From contig JAGNKU010000001.1 in assembly GCA_017999985.1 (NCBI GenBank), positions 301,276 to 365,275 of the forward strand: a DNA stretch of 64,000 bases, given 5' to 3'. A program made the position numbers and the translations under genes. The notes under the pieces were generated by a model, which was not told the DNA's origin, ran no database searches, and worked only from the letters and a program-made list of their open reading frames with translations. Numbering within the stretch: position 1 is the first letter of the stretch; each line of letters starts with the position of its first letter. The DNA comes from Phycisphaerae bacterium (GTDB taxonomy: Bacteria > Planctomycetota > Phycisphaerae > UBA1845 > Fen-1342). Shown in pieces: positions 24,953 through 33,919 of the stretch.

Positions 24953-26557
24953 TCAGGCGTTCATGTCGTGCCAGCGCTTAGCCATCTGGCCGAAGACCGC
25001 CAGCGCAATCGCCGCCACGACGCCAATCGCCGCAAACGGGATCCAGACATAAAACTGGGGCGAATAGGCGTTCCAGAGCAGCTCCGTCGCGGCGTGCGCG
25101 TCGAGGCCCGTGAGCACCTGCAACTTTGTGAAGGCCTCCGGCCGCGGAACGCCGACGCACTCGACCAGGCTCTCGATCTTCCCGTTCCACGGTGCCTGGA
25201 GCGCCTGCGGGAATCGGTCCGCGATGTAGCGCAGCGCCAGCGTCGCCTTTTCACCATAGCGGCCGTACACCTCGCCCGCGATCCACGAGCCGGCGAACAC
25301 GCCGACGCCAACGGGGATGTTAACGTAACCGAGGTAGAGGCCCTTCTTGCCGGGCGGGGCGATGAGCCCGAGGTACTCGTTCTTTTTCGGGCCCGTCGTC
25401 ATCTCGCCGAGCGAGAAGAACACGATGCCCAGGACGAGCATCCAGGGGCTCATGGTCAGGCCGGCCACCAGCACGCCCGCCGTGGCCAGGATCATGCCGC
25501 CACACATGGCCGTCAGCGTGCGCATGCGGCGCGTCAGCCAGGCCATCCCGACGACGCCGGCGATGATGAAGAGCGAGTTCAGGCTGAGCAGGACCTGCTG
25601 GGGGATTTGCGGGCCGCGCGGTGTCTCATCGGTGACGGCGGCGTAGAGCGGACCGGGGAGCCATTTCAGACCGTGGGCGAGCGGCGAGCTGTCGATCCAG
25701 TCGGAGATGAAGTTCGGTTGCAAGTCCCAGAGCTGGTACATCATCAGCCAGAAGCATGACATGATGATGAGCCAGGTAATCAGCCGCGGCTCCAGGATAT
25801 TGACTACCGTGCGCCAGAGCACCGCGAGCGGCGAGCCGTGCTTCTCGGCCCCGCTCGGCACATCCTTGAACGTGAACAGCAGGATGAAATTGCACGACAT
25901 GAAAACGGCGGAGAGCAGGAACAGATTGCGCCAGGCTTCCTTCGAGTGCTCGCCGGCCAGCGCAAAGACGACCGCTGGAATCCAGTGCCCGACGAACGCG
26001 CCGACGTTGACGACCCAGTAAAAGATCCCCCAGCCCACCGACGACCTGTCCTTGGTCAGGTTCTGGGCGAGTGAGCCCTGGATGCTCGGCTTGAAAAACG
26101 CGGTGCCGGTCGCCAGCACCATGATCGAAATGAACAGCGACCAGAAGTTGGAGCGGTCGAGCGCGGAGATTAGCTCCAGACCGTTGCCGTCCAGCTTCGC
26201 GGGCAGCCACACAATGTCGCGGAGCAGCGCCACGAGCACGTAGCCGACCGTCATCATCGAGATCGAGAAGGTCATCGTGGCCTTGTAGCCGTACCGGTCC
26301 GCGAACCCGCCGGTCGCCATCGGCAGAATGGACTGGAACACGGCCCACCACGCGTAGATGACGCCCTTGTTCTGGGCCGTCAGGTGCAGCCCGCCCGGGT
26401 CGTCGGCCTGCATGATGTAGATCGGCGCCATGACACGCAGCGTGTAGAACGCCAGGCGCTCAAACATCTCGATAGAATTAAGCATCCAGAACGCACGGCC
26501 AAAGCCGTGTGCCGGCGGCGCGGCGGTCTGGCCGGGGGCAGGCGGGTTGGTCGTCAT
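24953..26557 (-). CDS. POT/PTR-type MFS transporter
   Basis: This 534-residue protein with about twelve helices has features of proton-coupled oligopeptide transporters: EMFERLAFYTLRVMAPIYIM in helix 1, GGFADRYGYKATM at the helix 2-3 loop, and TGTAFFKPSIQGSLAQNL in helix 4-5. FFSLGEMTTGPKKNEYLGLI marks the C-terminal half. It has some extra loop sequence between helices, as in larger planctomycete members. The ATG at 26557 has AAGGAG five bases upstream. Peptide uptake is the likely role; the substrate is not proven by motif alone. Confidence 0.75.
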   Translation of the reverse strand: MTTNPPAPGQTAAPPAHGFGRAFWMLNSIEMFERLAFYTLRVMAPIYIMQADDPGGLHLTAQNKGVIYAWWAVFQSILPMATGGFADRYGYKATMTFSISMMTVGYVLVALLRDIVWLPAKLDGNGLELISALDRSNFWSLFISIMVLATGTAFFKPSIQGSLAQNLTKDRSSVGWGIFYWVVNVGAFVGHWIPAVVFALAGEHSKEAWRNLFLLSAVFMSCNFILLFTFKDVPSGAEKHGSPLAVLWRTVVNILEPRLITWLIIMSCFWLMMYQLWDLQPNFISDWIDSSPLAHGLKWLPGPLYAAVTDETPRGPQIPQQVLLSLNSLFIIAGVVGMAWLTRRMRTLTAMCGGMILATAGVLVAGLTMSPWMLVLGIVFFSLGEMTTGPKKNEYLGLIAPPGKKGLYLGYVNIPVGVGVFAGSWIAGEVYGRYGEKATLALRYIADRFPQALQAPWNGKIESLVECVGVPRPEAFTKLQVLTGLDAHAATELLWNAYSPQFYVWIPFAAIGVVAAIALAVFGQMAKRWHDMNA

Positions 26558-26682
26558 GCGGGCTCCTTGCCGATTTCCAGGCGCCGCCCCGGCCGCGGCC
26601 CGGACTGGACGCGGCGGCATGGTAGCGTGCGAGCCGGGCTGTGGCGATCTGAGGGGTGGAAGTTGCGCCGCGGGTAGGACCG

Positions 26683-26889
26683 TCAGCCACCGGCACCCGT
26701 GAAGCGCACTGGTGTGCCCGCGCGCACCCGCCGGCCGAGCCGCTGCGCGTCCCAGTTCGTCAACCGGATGCAGCCGTGCGAGCTCGTCTTGCCGATCAGC
26801 TCGGGGTTCGGCGTGCCGTGGATGCCGTAGCCGGGTAACCCGAGGTCAATCCAACACCGGCCAACCGGGTTGCGCGGCCCGGGTGGAAT
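26683..26889 (-). pseudogene. L,D-transpeptidase (YkuD), C-terminal fragment
   Basis: The frame reads IPPGPRNPVGRCWIDLGLPG, GIHGTPNPELIGKTSSHGC and IRLTNWDAQRLGRRV, ending TGA at 26683. This is the catalytic C-terminal half of a YkuD domain, with the invariant HGC-x-R motif intact. A TAG stop immediately precedes the first codon of the fragment, so the signal peptide and N-terminal half are missing. Sequence further upstream contains a large palindromic repeat rather than the rest of the gene. It is a truncated relic unless translation starts in an unusual way. Confidence 0.8.
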
Positions 26890-27000
26890 CTAGAGTGGCT
26901 TACGCACGCCGTGATCTTGTAGGCGAATGTCGCAGGTACACTCTGCACGCCCAGGTCGGCGGGCCTGAATCACCGTGCGCAAAGGTGCAACACGGGATCC

Positions 27001-27075
27001 GAGCCCGAAGCGCAAGCGAGGGCCCCAGCGCGGCTGGGGCCACGGACGGAAGGCCCTCGCTTGCGCTTCGGGCTC
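27001..27075. repeat. 24-bp perfect inverted repeat, REP/MITE-like
   Basis: Bases 27001-27024 and 27052-27075 are exact inverted copies (beginning GAGCCCGAAGCGCAAGCGAG). The left arm also overlaps an inner 8-bp palindrome, GGCCCCAG/CTGGGGCC (27021-27041). Such cruciform-forming elements occur repeatedly in planctomycete genomes. It lies directly upstream of the truncated YkuD gene. Confidence 0.85.
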
Positions 27076-27173
27076 TGTATCTGTCGCCGACTCGCGCACG
27101 GTCATTTAGAAGCTATCCCATGACCCCCTCCCTGGCAGGGCGGGGTGAGGGGAGGGTCGAAATCCCCGGCGCT

Positions 27174-28652
27174 TTACGGCGTGAGCTTGAACTGAGCGCG
27201 CAGCCACGTCGTGACTTCGTCCAGCGCCGCTTTGTCCAGCGTTTGTTCGATCGTGGCGTACTCGGCCACCTGCCCGGTGGTGGCCTCCTGGAACAGGTGG
27301 TTCAGCTTCGGCAGTTCCTTGACCGTCGCCGCCCCGTTGCCCGCTTTCTTCAAGGCCGCCTCCAGCTCCGGCAGGTTCGCAGCCGGGGGGACCTGCAGAT
27401 CGAGCGACCCGATCAGTGCCAGCACGGGGCACGACACCTTTTCCAGCACCGGCCGCGGGTCGTGCTTCAGGAACCACACCATCCACGGCGCCTGCACCTG
27501 CGCGACAGCCGCATCGATCTGCGCTTTGAGCGTCTCGGCCGCGGGAGCGGACATGCCGTTCATTTCGAGTTGGATGCGCACCAGCGTCTCAGTCGCGGCC
27601 CGCACGTCGGCCTGGTCCGCGTCGCCGACGACCAGCTCCAGCAAATGACGCTGCGCCGCCGATTGGCGCTCCACGTCCGCGTCCTTCACGCCGGCCGCGC
27701 GCAGGATCGCCTCGAGCTGCAGGTTGAGCAGTTTCGCCCCCGGCAGCCCCGGCCCCGCCAGCAGCACGATGCAGGCCACGTCCTTCACGCGCGACGCCAC
27801 GAGTGGCGCGATCAGCCCGCCCTCGCTGTGGCCGACCAGACCGATCCGCGCGCGGTCAATCTCCGGTTGCTTCTGCAGGAATTTCAGCCCGGCGATGACA
27901 TCATTCGCAAAGTCCTTTGAGGTCGAGTCGGAGACGGAGCCCGACGAACCACCCACGCCGCGATCATCGACGCGCAACACGGCGATGCCATGCCGCGTCA
28001 GATGATCGGCCCAGACCAGGAAGGGCTTGTGTCCGAAGATCGTCTCGTCGCGGTCCTGTGTACCCGAGCCACTGATGAGAATGACGGCTGGGTGCGGCCC
28101 CGCCCCCTCCGGAATCGTCAGCGCGCCAGCGAGCTTCGTGTTGTCCATCGGGTTTTCGTAGGTCACCTCGCGAACGGCGTATGGGAACGGGGGCTTGGGC
28201 GTCTGCGGCCGCGCTGGACCAACGGCCTGCGCCCCGGCTTCGGTGGTGCGCTCCAGGTGCACCGGCATGGTGAGGCCCGACTGCTTCATGTCGCCCGTCG
28301 CCGTCTTGCCATCCGCCGACCGCTTCAACTCGAACACCGCGGCCCGGGCTGGCGGTGCGCCGGGTGGCGGCGGCAACGTGAATCGCAACGCGTCCGCCGT
28401 GATCTCGATCGCGGTCAGCGCCAGTCCGCGCGCGCCCTGTACGGGGATGTCGATCGTGCCGTGCCCCCCGGTGCCGCCGGCCTCGGGCACGAGCTTGACC
28501 GCGATGTCCAGGACCTGCCCCGGAGCTTCGATCGCGCCCTTCCACCATTCGGCTTCGGATGGCTGTCCGTCGGCGCGATGAGTGCTCCACAGCGCGACGG
28601 CTAACGCCCCGACGACCAGCAGCCCCGTGCGACCCGTCGTCAGCGTCCGCAT
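27174..28652 (-). CDS. exported alpha/beta hydrolase
   Basis: This 492-residue protein has a signal peptide (MRTLTTGRTGLLVVGALAV, ending near SAHRADG-type residues at about 30). An N-terminal beta-rich domain of about 140 residues follows, then an alpha/beta hydrolase domain. The nucleophile elbow is VGHSEGG; VILISGSGTQDRDE is the oxyanion strand; the acid and base lie near LIGSLDLQVPP and KLNHLFQ. This layout matches planctomycete and proteobacterial secreted esterase/peptidase-like hydrolases. The ATG at 28652 has GGAGG eight bases upstream. The substrate is unknown. Confidence 0.85.
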   Translation of the reverse strand: MRTLTTGRTGLLVVGALAVALWSTHRADGQPSEAEWWKGAIEAPGQVLDIAVKLVPEAGGTGGHGTIDIPVQGARGLALTAIEITADALRFTLPPPPGAPPARAAVFELKRSADGKTATGDMKQSGLTMPVHLERTTEAGAQAVGPARPQTPKPPFPYAVREVTYENPMDNTKLAGALTIPEGAGPHPAVILISGSGTQDRDETIFGHKPFLVWADHLTRHGIAVLRVDDRGVGGSSGSVSDSTSKDFANDVIAGLKFLQKQPEIDRARIGLVGHSEGGLIAPLVASRVKDVACIVLLAGPGLPGAKLLNLQLEAILRAAGVKDADVERQSAAQRHLLELVVGDADQADVRAATETLVRIQLEMNGMSAPAAETLKAQIDAAVAQVQAPWMVWFLKHDPRPVLEKVSCPVLALIGSLDLQVPPAANLPELEAALKKAGNGAATVKELPKLNHLFQEATTGQVAEYATIEQTLDKAALDEVTTWLRAQFKLTP

Positions 28653-28772
28653 GGTCCAGACCTCCAGCGCCCCCGGCGGCGTACATCGTAGCAGCACTCC
28701 CGGCCGCTCACCGCCCCCGCCCGACGAGAATCGACACCGGCGTGACGGCGGCGAATTTCCGGGACAGAATCC

Positions 28773-28801
28773 GGAACCGATTCGCCGCTGGCCCGGTCCA
28801 A
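28773..28801 (+). promoter_or_regulatory. ECF-type promoter upstream of the sigma gene
   Basis: GGAACC (28773-28778), a 17-base spacer and GTCCAA (28796-28801) resemble promoters of ECF sigma factors, which have GGAAC at -35 and a GTC-type -10. The -35 overlaps an inverted repeat TTCCGG-N8-CCGGAA (28756-28775). Autoregulation of the sigma gene is inferred. Confidence 0.5.
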
Positions 28802-28820
28802 TGTGTGGATCGAGGTGCTT

Positions 28821-29402
28821 GTGACAACGCCCGGCACAGACGAGCAGCTTTTGGCGGACTTTCTTGGCGGCCGCCGCGCGGCCCTGGGCGAACTGGCCCG
28901 GCGCTATGAACGCCCGCTCTTGGGATTGGCGCTGGGACTGCTCGGCGGGCGGCGGGACCTGGCCTGCGACGCGGTCCAGGAAACCTGGCTGCGGGTGATC
29001 CGCTTCGGCCAACAGTTCTCCGGCCAAAGCCGCTTCAAGACGTGGCTCTACCGCATCGGCATCAACCAGTGCCGCAACTTGCAGTCGGCGACCGGACGCT
29101 CGGCCGCCGGCGACGGAGAGCCCGCGCTCGCCGGTAAGCCGGCACCCGACCCCGCGCCGGAGACGGTCGCCGCCCGCACGGATCAAAACGACGCGGTGCG
29201 GCACGCGGTTGCCCAGTTGGCGCCCGACCGGCGCGCGATCGTGCTGCTCTGTTATCACGGCGGCCTGACGCATGTGGAAGCCGCTGAAATCCTGGAATTG
29301 CCGCTGGGCACGCTCAAATCGCGCCTGCACGCCGCGCTCGAAGAGCTGCGCGGGATGCTGGGCGCAACGTGCCGCACGAGCGAAACGGAGGCTGGGCCAT
29401 GA
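28821..29402 (+). CDS. ECF-family RNA polymerase sigma factor
   Basis: This 193-residue sigma-70-family factor has only regions 2 and 4. Region 2 includes ACDAVQETWLRVIRF and FKTWLYRIGINQCRN. Region 4 includes the helix-turn-helix THVEAAEILELPLGTLKSRL. The GTG at 28821 has GAGG five bases upstream and lies after the ECF-type promoter; an in-frame GTG at 28803 would sit almost on the predicted transcription start. It overlaps the next gene by ATGA. That gene is the probable membrane-bound anti-sigma or target. Confidence 0.9.
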   Translation: MTTPGTDEQLLADFLGGRRAALGELARRYERPLLGLALGLLGGRRDLACDAVQETWLRVIRFGQQFSGQSRFKTWLYRIGINQCRNLQSATGRSAAGDGEPALAGKPAPDPAPETVAARTDQNDAVRHAVAQLAPDRRAIVLLCYHGGLTHVEAAEILELPLGTLKSRLHAALEELRGMLGATCRTSETEAGP

Positions 29403-30625
29403 ACGACGCTGCGGCCCTCAATCTTGAACAAGTTCTCGGCGAGTTGACGACGTGGAGCGGACCGGCGCCGGCACTCTGGCGCCGGGCGTTGGCCGCGGCC
29501 GGCGTGCCACGCGTCCGCCGGTGGCCGGCCTTCCTGCAGAGCCCGCTGACGAAGCGATTGGCGATCGGCGGGGTGGCCGCGGCGGTCTTGCTGACGATCG
29601 GCGTCGTGTCGCACGAGATGCTGGGCGCGCGGCGGAACCACTCCTGGGGTTATTTTGCGGCGCCGGCGGATGTCCCTAGGGCCGAACACTGGTTCGCCGG
29701 AGCCGAGGGGAGAGATGGATCGTTTGGCGTCAAATACGTCCAAGAGAATGTCGAGGGCGTCGGCGTGCAGGAAATGGCCGGACGCGCGATTCGCCGGGTC
29801 CAGGAGCGCGTGGGCGAAGTCCCCGGCAGCCCAGTCCGCGGCGGCGCCCGTGGGCGGTACTCACTGGGCGATGCCGTCGTCGAGCGGTACGCGGGCTACC
29901 CGGTCCAAGGCGTGTCGGAAACCGAGCCGACCGGTGAGCGACAGGTGGTCCGCAAGGCCACGATCGAGCTCGTCGCCACGGACGTTCGCACGGCGTTCTT
30001 CAAGGCTTCACACCTGGTCAGCGCCGCGCAGGGCGAATACGTCCAGGATTCCAGCCTCACCGGCACGGGCACGCAACTGCAGGGCACACTCACCTTGCGG
30101 GTCGCCGTCGCCCGGCTTTCGGACGTGCTCAACGAGTTGCGGACGCTGGGCGAGGTCCGCGTGGAGACCAACGGCGGCGAAGACGTGACGGCCCAGGTCG
30201 TCGACGTCGAGGCTCGCCTGCGCAACGAGCGGCGCGTCGAGCAGGAGCTGCTGGAGCTGCTCGACAAGCGCTCCGACGCCCCCTTGAAGGAGATCCTCGA
30301 CCTGCGCACCTCGCTGGGCAACGTGCGCCAGAGTATCGAGCAACTGATCGCCCAGCGCGAGCAGCTCAGCCGGCTCGTCGCCCTCGCCACCGTCCTGGTG
30401 GTGATTCACCCAGCCGACGCCAAGCCGCTGCCGCCCGCGGGCCTGGCGGCGTATTTCCGCGACACGCTCCAGCGGGCCTGGCGCGGCGGCCTGACGTTCC
30501 TGGTGGACACGGTCGCGGGCCTGGTGGCCGTGGTGATCGGCGGGCTCATCTGGTGGGTTCTGCTGCTGGTGGTGGTGCTGAGCGTGCGCATCTATGTGCG
30601 CCGCCGGCGGGCCACCGCGGCCTGA
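29399..30625 (+). CDS. DUF4349 membrane protein, probable anti-sigma partner
   Basis: This 408-residue protein has a cytoplasmic N terminus of about 50 residues, a membrane helix near 55-72 (LAIGGVAAAVLLTIGVV), a large extracytoplasmic DUF4349 domain (about 180-335: RQVVRKATIELVATDV, then a coiled coil with RNERRVEQELLELL), and a last helix at about 365-395. Overlap by ATGA with the ECF sigma gene and the single N-terminal helix suggest that its N terminus binds the sigma factor, as membrane anti-sigmas do. That role is inferred from context; DUF4349 itself has no known biochemical activity. Confidence 0.8.
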   Translation: MNDAAALNLEQVLGELTTWSGPAPALWRRALAAAGVPRVRRWPAFLQSPLTKRLAIGGVAAAVLLTIGVVSHEMLGARRNHSWGYFAAPADVPRAEHWFAGAEGRDGSFGVKYVQENVEGVGVQEMAGRAIRRVQERVGEVPGSPVRGGARGRYSLGDAVVERYAGYPVQGVSETEPTGERQVVRKATIELVATDVRTAFFKASHLVSAAQGEYVQDSSLTGTGTQLQGTLTLRVAVARLSDVLNELRTLGEVRVETNGGEDVTAQVVDVEARLRNERRVEQELLELLDKRSDAPLKEILDLRTSLGNVRQSIEQLIAQREQLSRLVALATVLVVIHPADAKPLPPAGLAAYFRDTLQRAWRGGLTFLVDTVAGLVAVVIGGLIWWVLLLVVVLSVRIYVRRRRATAA

Positions 30626-30630
30626 TCACG

Positions 30631-32139
30631 TCATGCGGTTGGAGCCTGTCGCCTGTCCGAACCCGGCACGAGCCGACTCACGACGATATTCACCAGCAGT
30701 GCCGCGACAAACGCGAGCGGCAGGTTGTAGACTTCGACGCCGGTCGCCGCGGGATTGTAGGTGAGCTGCCACACCAGCGCGACGACGAAGCCGGTGAGCA
30801 TACCGGCCAGGCACCCGGCGTAGGACGCCCGCCGCCAGAGCAGAATCAGGATGGTCTGCGGGCCGAACGCGGCCCCGAGCAGCGCCCAGCCATACGTCAG
30901 CACATACTTGTAGATCTGCACCTGCTGGTCGTACACCAGCCACACGGCCAATAGCCCCAGGACCGCGACAACAATCCGATTCAGCCAGGGGTGCGCACCG
31001 GCCTGGTTCCTCGTGAACAGCCGTGCGTAAACGTCGTTGGCGGCCGAGCTGGCGGCGACGACGAGCTGGCTGTCCGCCGTGGAGCAGATCGCCGCCAGCA
31101 CCGCCGCCAGCACCATGCCGGAGAGCACGCCGGGCAGCAGGTTGAGCGCCGCCACGACGAGGCTCAGTTCGCCGTCAAAGAGTTGCGCGGTCCACGCGTC
31201 GTGTTCCTCGGACATGGCGCGTGCGAACAGGCCGACCGTCACCGCGCCCCAGTAGACCAGCAAGCCCCACATGAATGAGACGATGCCGGCGACGCGCGCT
31301 TCGCGCCGGTTGCGCAGCGCCATGAACCGCACCAGCACGTGCGGCTGGCCGGGATAGCCGAAGTTGATGCCCAGCGCGCCGGCGCCGAGCAGGAATCCGA
31401 TGAACGCGGGCCCGGCCAGGTCCGGCAGAAACCGCAGCAAGTCGCCGGCCTGCCCCTCGGGCGGCGTCACCGGCGCGAGCAGGTTCGTCACGAAGCCGTA
31501 GCCGCCGTGCGCCATCAGCAGGTACACGGGAAACAGCACGAGCGTGCCGACCATGAGCAGCGCCTGGAGAAAATCCGTCCAGCACACCGCGCGGAATCCG
31601 CCGCTGACGGTGTAGATGAGCACAATGGCGGCCCCGATCCACACGCCCTGCTGATAGGTGATATTGAACGTCTCCGCGGTGAACGTCGCGGCAAAGGCCT
31701 TGCCCGCCGCTGCGAATTGCGCCGCGACGTAGAGCACCATCGCCACCAGGATCACCACCACCGACAGGACGCGCAATAGCGGCCAGCGTTCGCGGAAATG
31801 AAAGGCAAAGAAGTCCGGCAAGGTCAGCGCGTTCAACGCCCGCGAGTGATCGCTCATCCGCCCCGCGAGGACGAACCAGTTGAACAGGTAGCCGAGCAGG
31901 CAGCCCGGAATGATCCAGTAGGCCTGCACGCCATTCGTGTACGCCCAGCCCACCAGCCCGAGCGTGACCCACCCCGACTCGCTGGAAGCCGACGCCGAGA
32001 GCGCGGCGACCCACGCCCCCAGCGAGCGCCCGGCCAGAAAGAAATCCTCGTTGCTGCGCCGGGCGTACCGCGCGGAATACAACCCCAGCAGGACGATGGC
32101 CAGCGTATACGCCGCGAACGAAAGGACAACAACCCACAT
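30631..32139 (-). CDS. Na+/solute symporter (SSS family, PutP-like)
   Basis: This is a 502-residue sodium:solute symporter with about thirteen helices. The sodium-site helices are visible: LSASASSESGWVTLGLVGWA and AAICSTADSQLVVAASS. GINFGYPGQPHVLVRFMAL is typical of proline-type members, so it may import proline or a related amino or organic acid. The ATG at 32139 has GGGAG six bases upstream; in-frame upstream sequence is not conserved. It is downstream of icd on the same strand and convergent with the DUF4349 gene. Confidence 0.88.
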   Translation of the reverse strand: MWVVVLSFAAYTLAIVLLGLYSARYARRSNEDFFLAGRSLGAWVAALSASASSESGWVTLGLVGWAYTNGVQAYWIIPGCLLGYLFNWFVLAGRMSDHSRALNALTLPDFFAFHFRERWPLLRVLSVVVILVAMVLYVAAQFAAAGKAFAATFTAETFNITYQQGVWIGAAIVLIYTVSGGFRAVCWTDFLQALLMVGTLVLFPVYLLMAHGGYGFVTNLLAPVTPPEGQAGDLLRFLPDLAGPAFIGFLLGAGALGINFGYPGQPHVLVRFMALRNRREARVAGIVSFMWGLLVYWGAVTVGLFARAMSEEHDAWTAQLFDGELSLVVAALNLLPGVLSGMVLAAVLAAICSTADSQLVVAASSAANDVYARLFTRNQAGAHPWLNRIVVAVLGLLAVWLVYDQQVQIYKYVLTYGWALLGAAFGPQTILILLWRRASYAGCLAGMLTGFVVALVWQLTYNPAATGVEVYNLPLAFVAALLVNIVVSRLVPGSDRRQAPTA

Positions 32140-32289
32140 CCCGTGCTCCCGCGCAGCCGGACCCGAATGCCAGCCCACATGTGTCGGGGGCAATTATCGC
32201 GGCCGCCCGCGCAGCCGGCAACTTTGCGCCGCCAGACCGCACGGCGCGGCAGGGGGTGTGTCATGTGTGTGCGGGCGAAACTCGGAGAA

Positions 32290-33567
<1,278 letters not shown>

Positions 33568-33919
33568 CGGGGACGCTCCTCTGGAGACGAAGTCGCGTTG
33601 CTGGTCGCCTATGTCCTCAATGATAGCCTTTCGCCGACAGCACAGCCGACTCCGGAACCGATAAGGGAGCTGGAGCATCGGCCGATTCCAGTCTGCTGGC
33701 GGTATCCGTAAGCGATAACGCTCGTTCCGAGCCGGCTTCCGCCCGCGGGTCGGTTTTGACACCCCGCCACTAGGCTTATATCCTCCTTGGTGGTGGAACG
33801 GATTTTGCTAGACACGGGCTTCGCGAATGCCCCGCAGTCGGTTAAGCTCATGCGGGCCGAGGCTTACGATGACCGCCGTTGAGTGGCGGCGGTGCCCTGA
33901 CGGAAGACGGTAGCAGGCT
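33568..33919. other. icd-rpoN divergent control region
   Basis: No gene is supported. The plus strand carries a possible sigma-70 site (TTGACA at 33756, TATATC at 33777, spacer 15), the sigma-54-type site listed separately, an 11-codon leader ORF (MRAEAYDDRR, 33850-33882), and a 7-bp hairpin ACCGCCG/CGGCGGT at 33872-33893. The leader ORF and hairpin overlap, so a leader-controlled structure is possible but unproven. Confidence 0.45.
33794..33809 (+). promoter_or_regulatory. sigma-54 (-24/-12) promoter upstream of rpoN
   Basis: TGGAACGGATTTTGCT matches the sigma-54 consensus TGGCACGN4TTGCW at every defined position except one. GG and GC are separated by exactly ten bases. It points at rpoN; transcription would start near 33820, about 100 bases before the GTG. 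Confidence 0.65.

Noticed and set aside
26478-26696. 72-codon minus-strand ORF before the POT gene
   Set aside because: It is in a different frame from the YkuD fragment and largely Pro/Arg-rich; it overlaps the POT leader and shows no domain.
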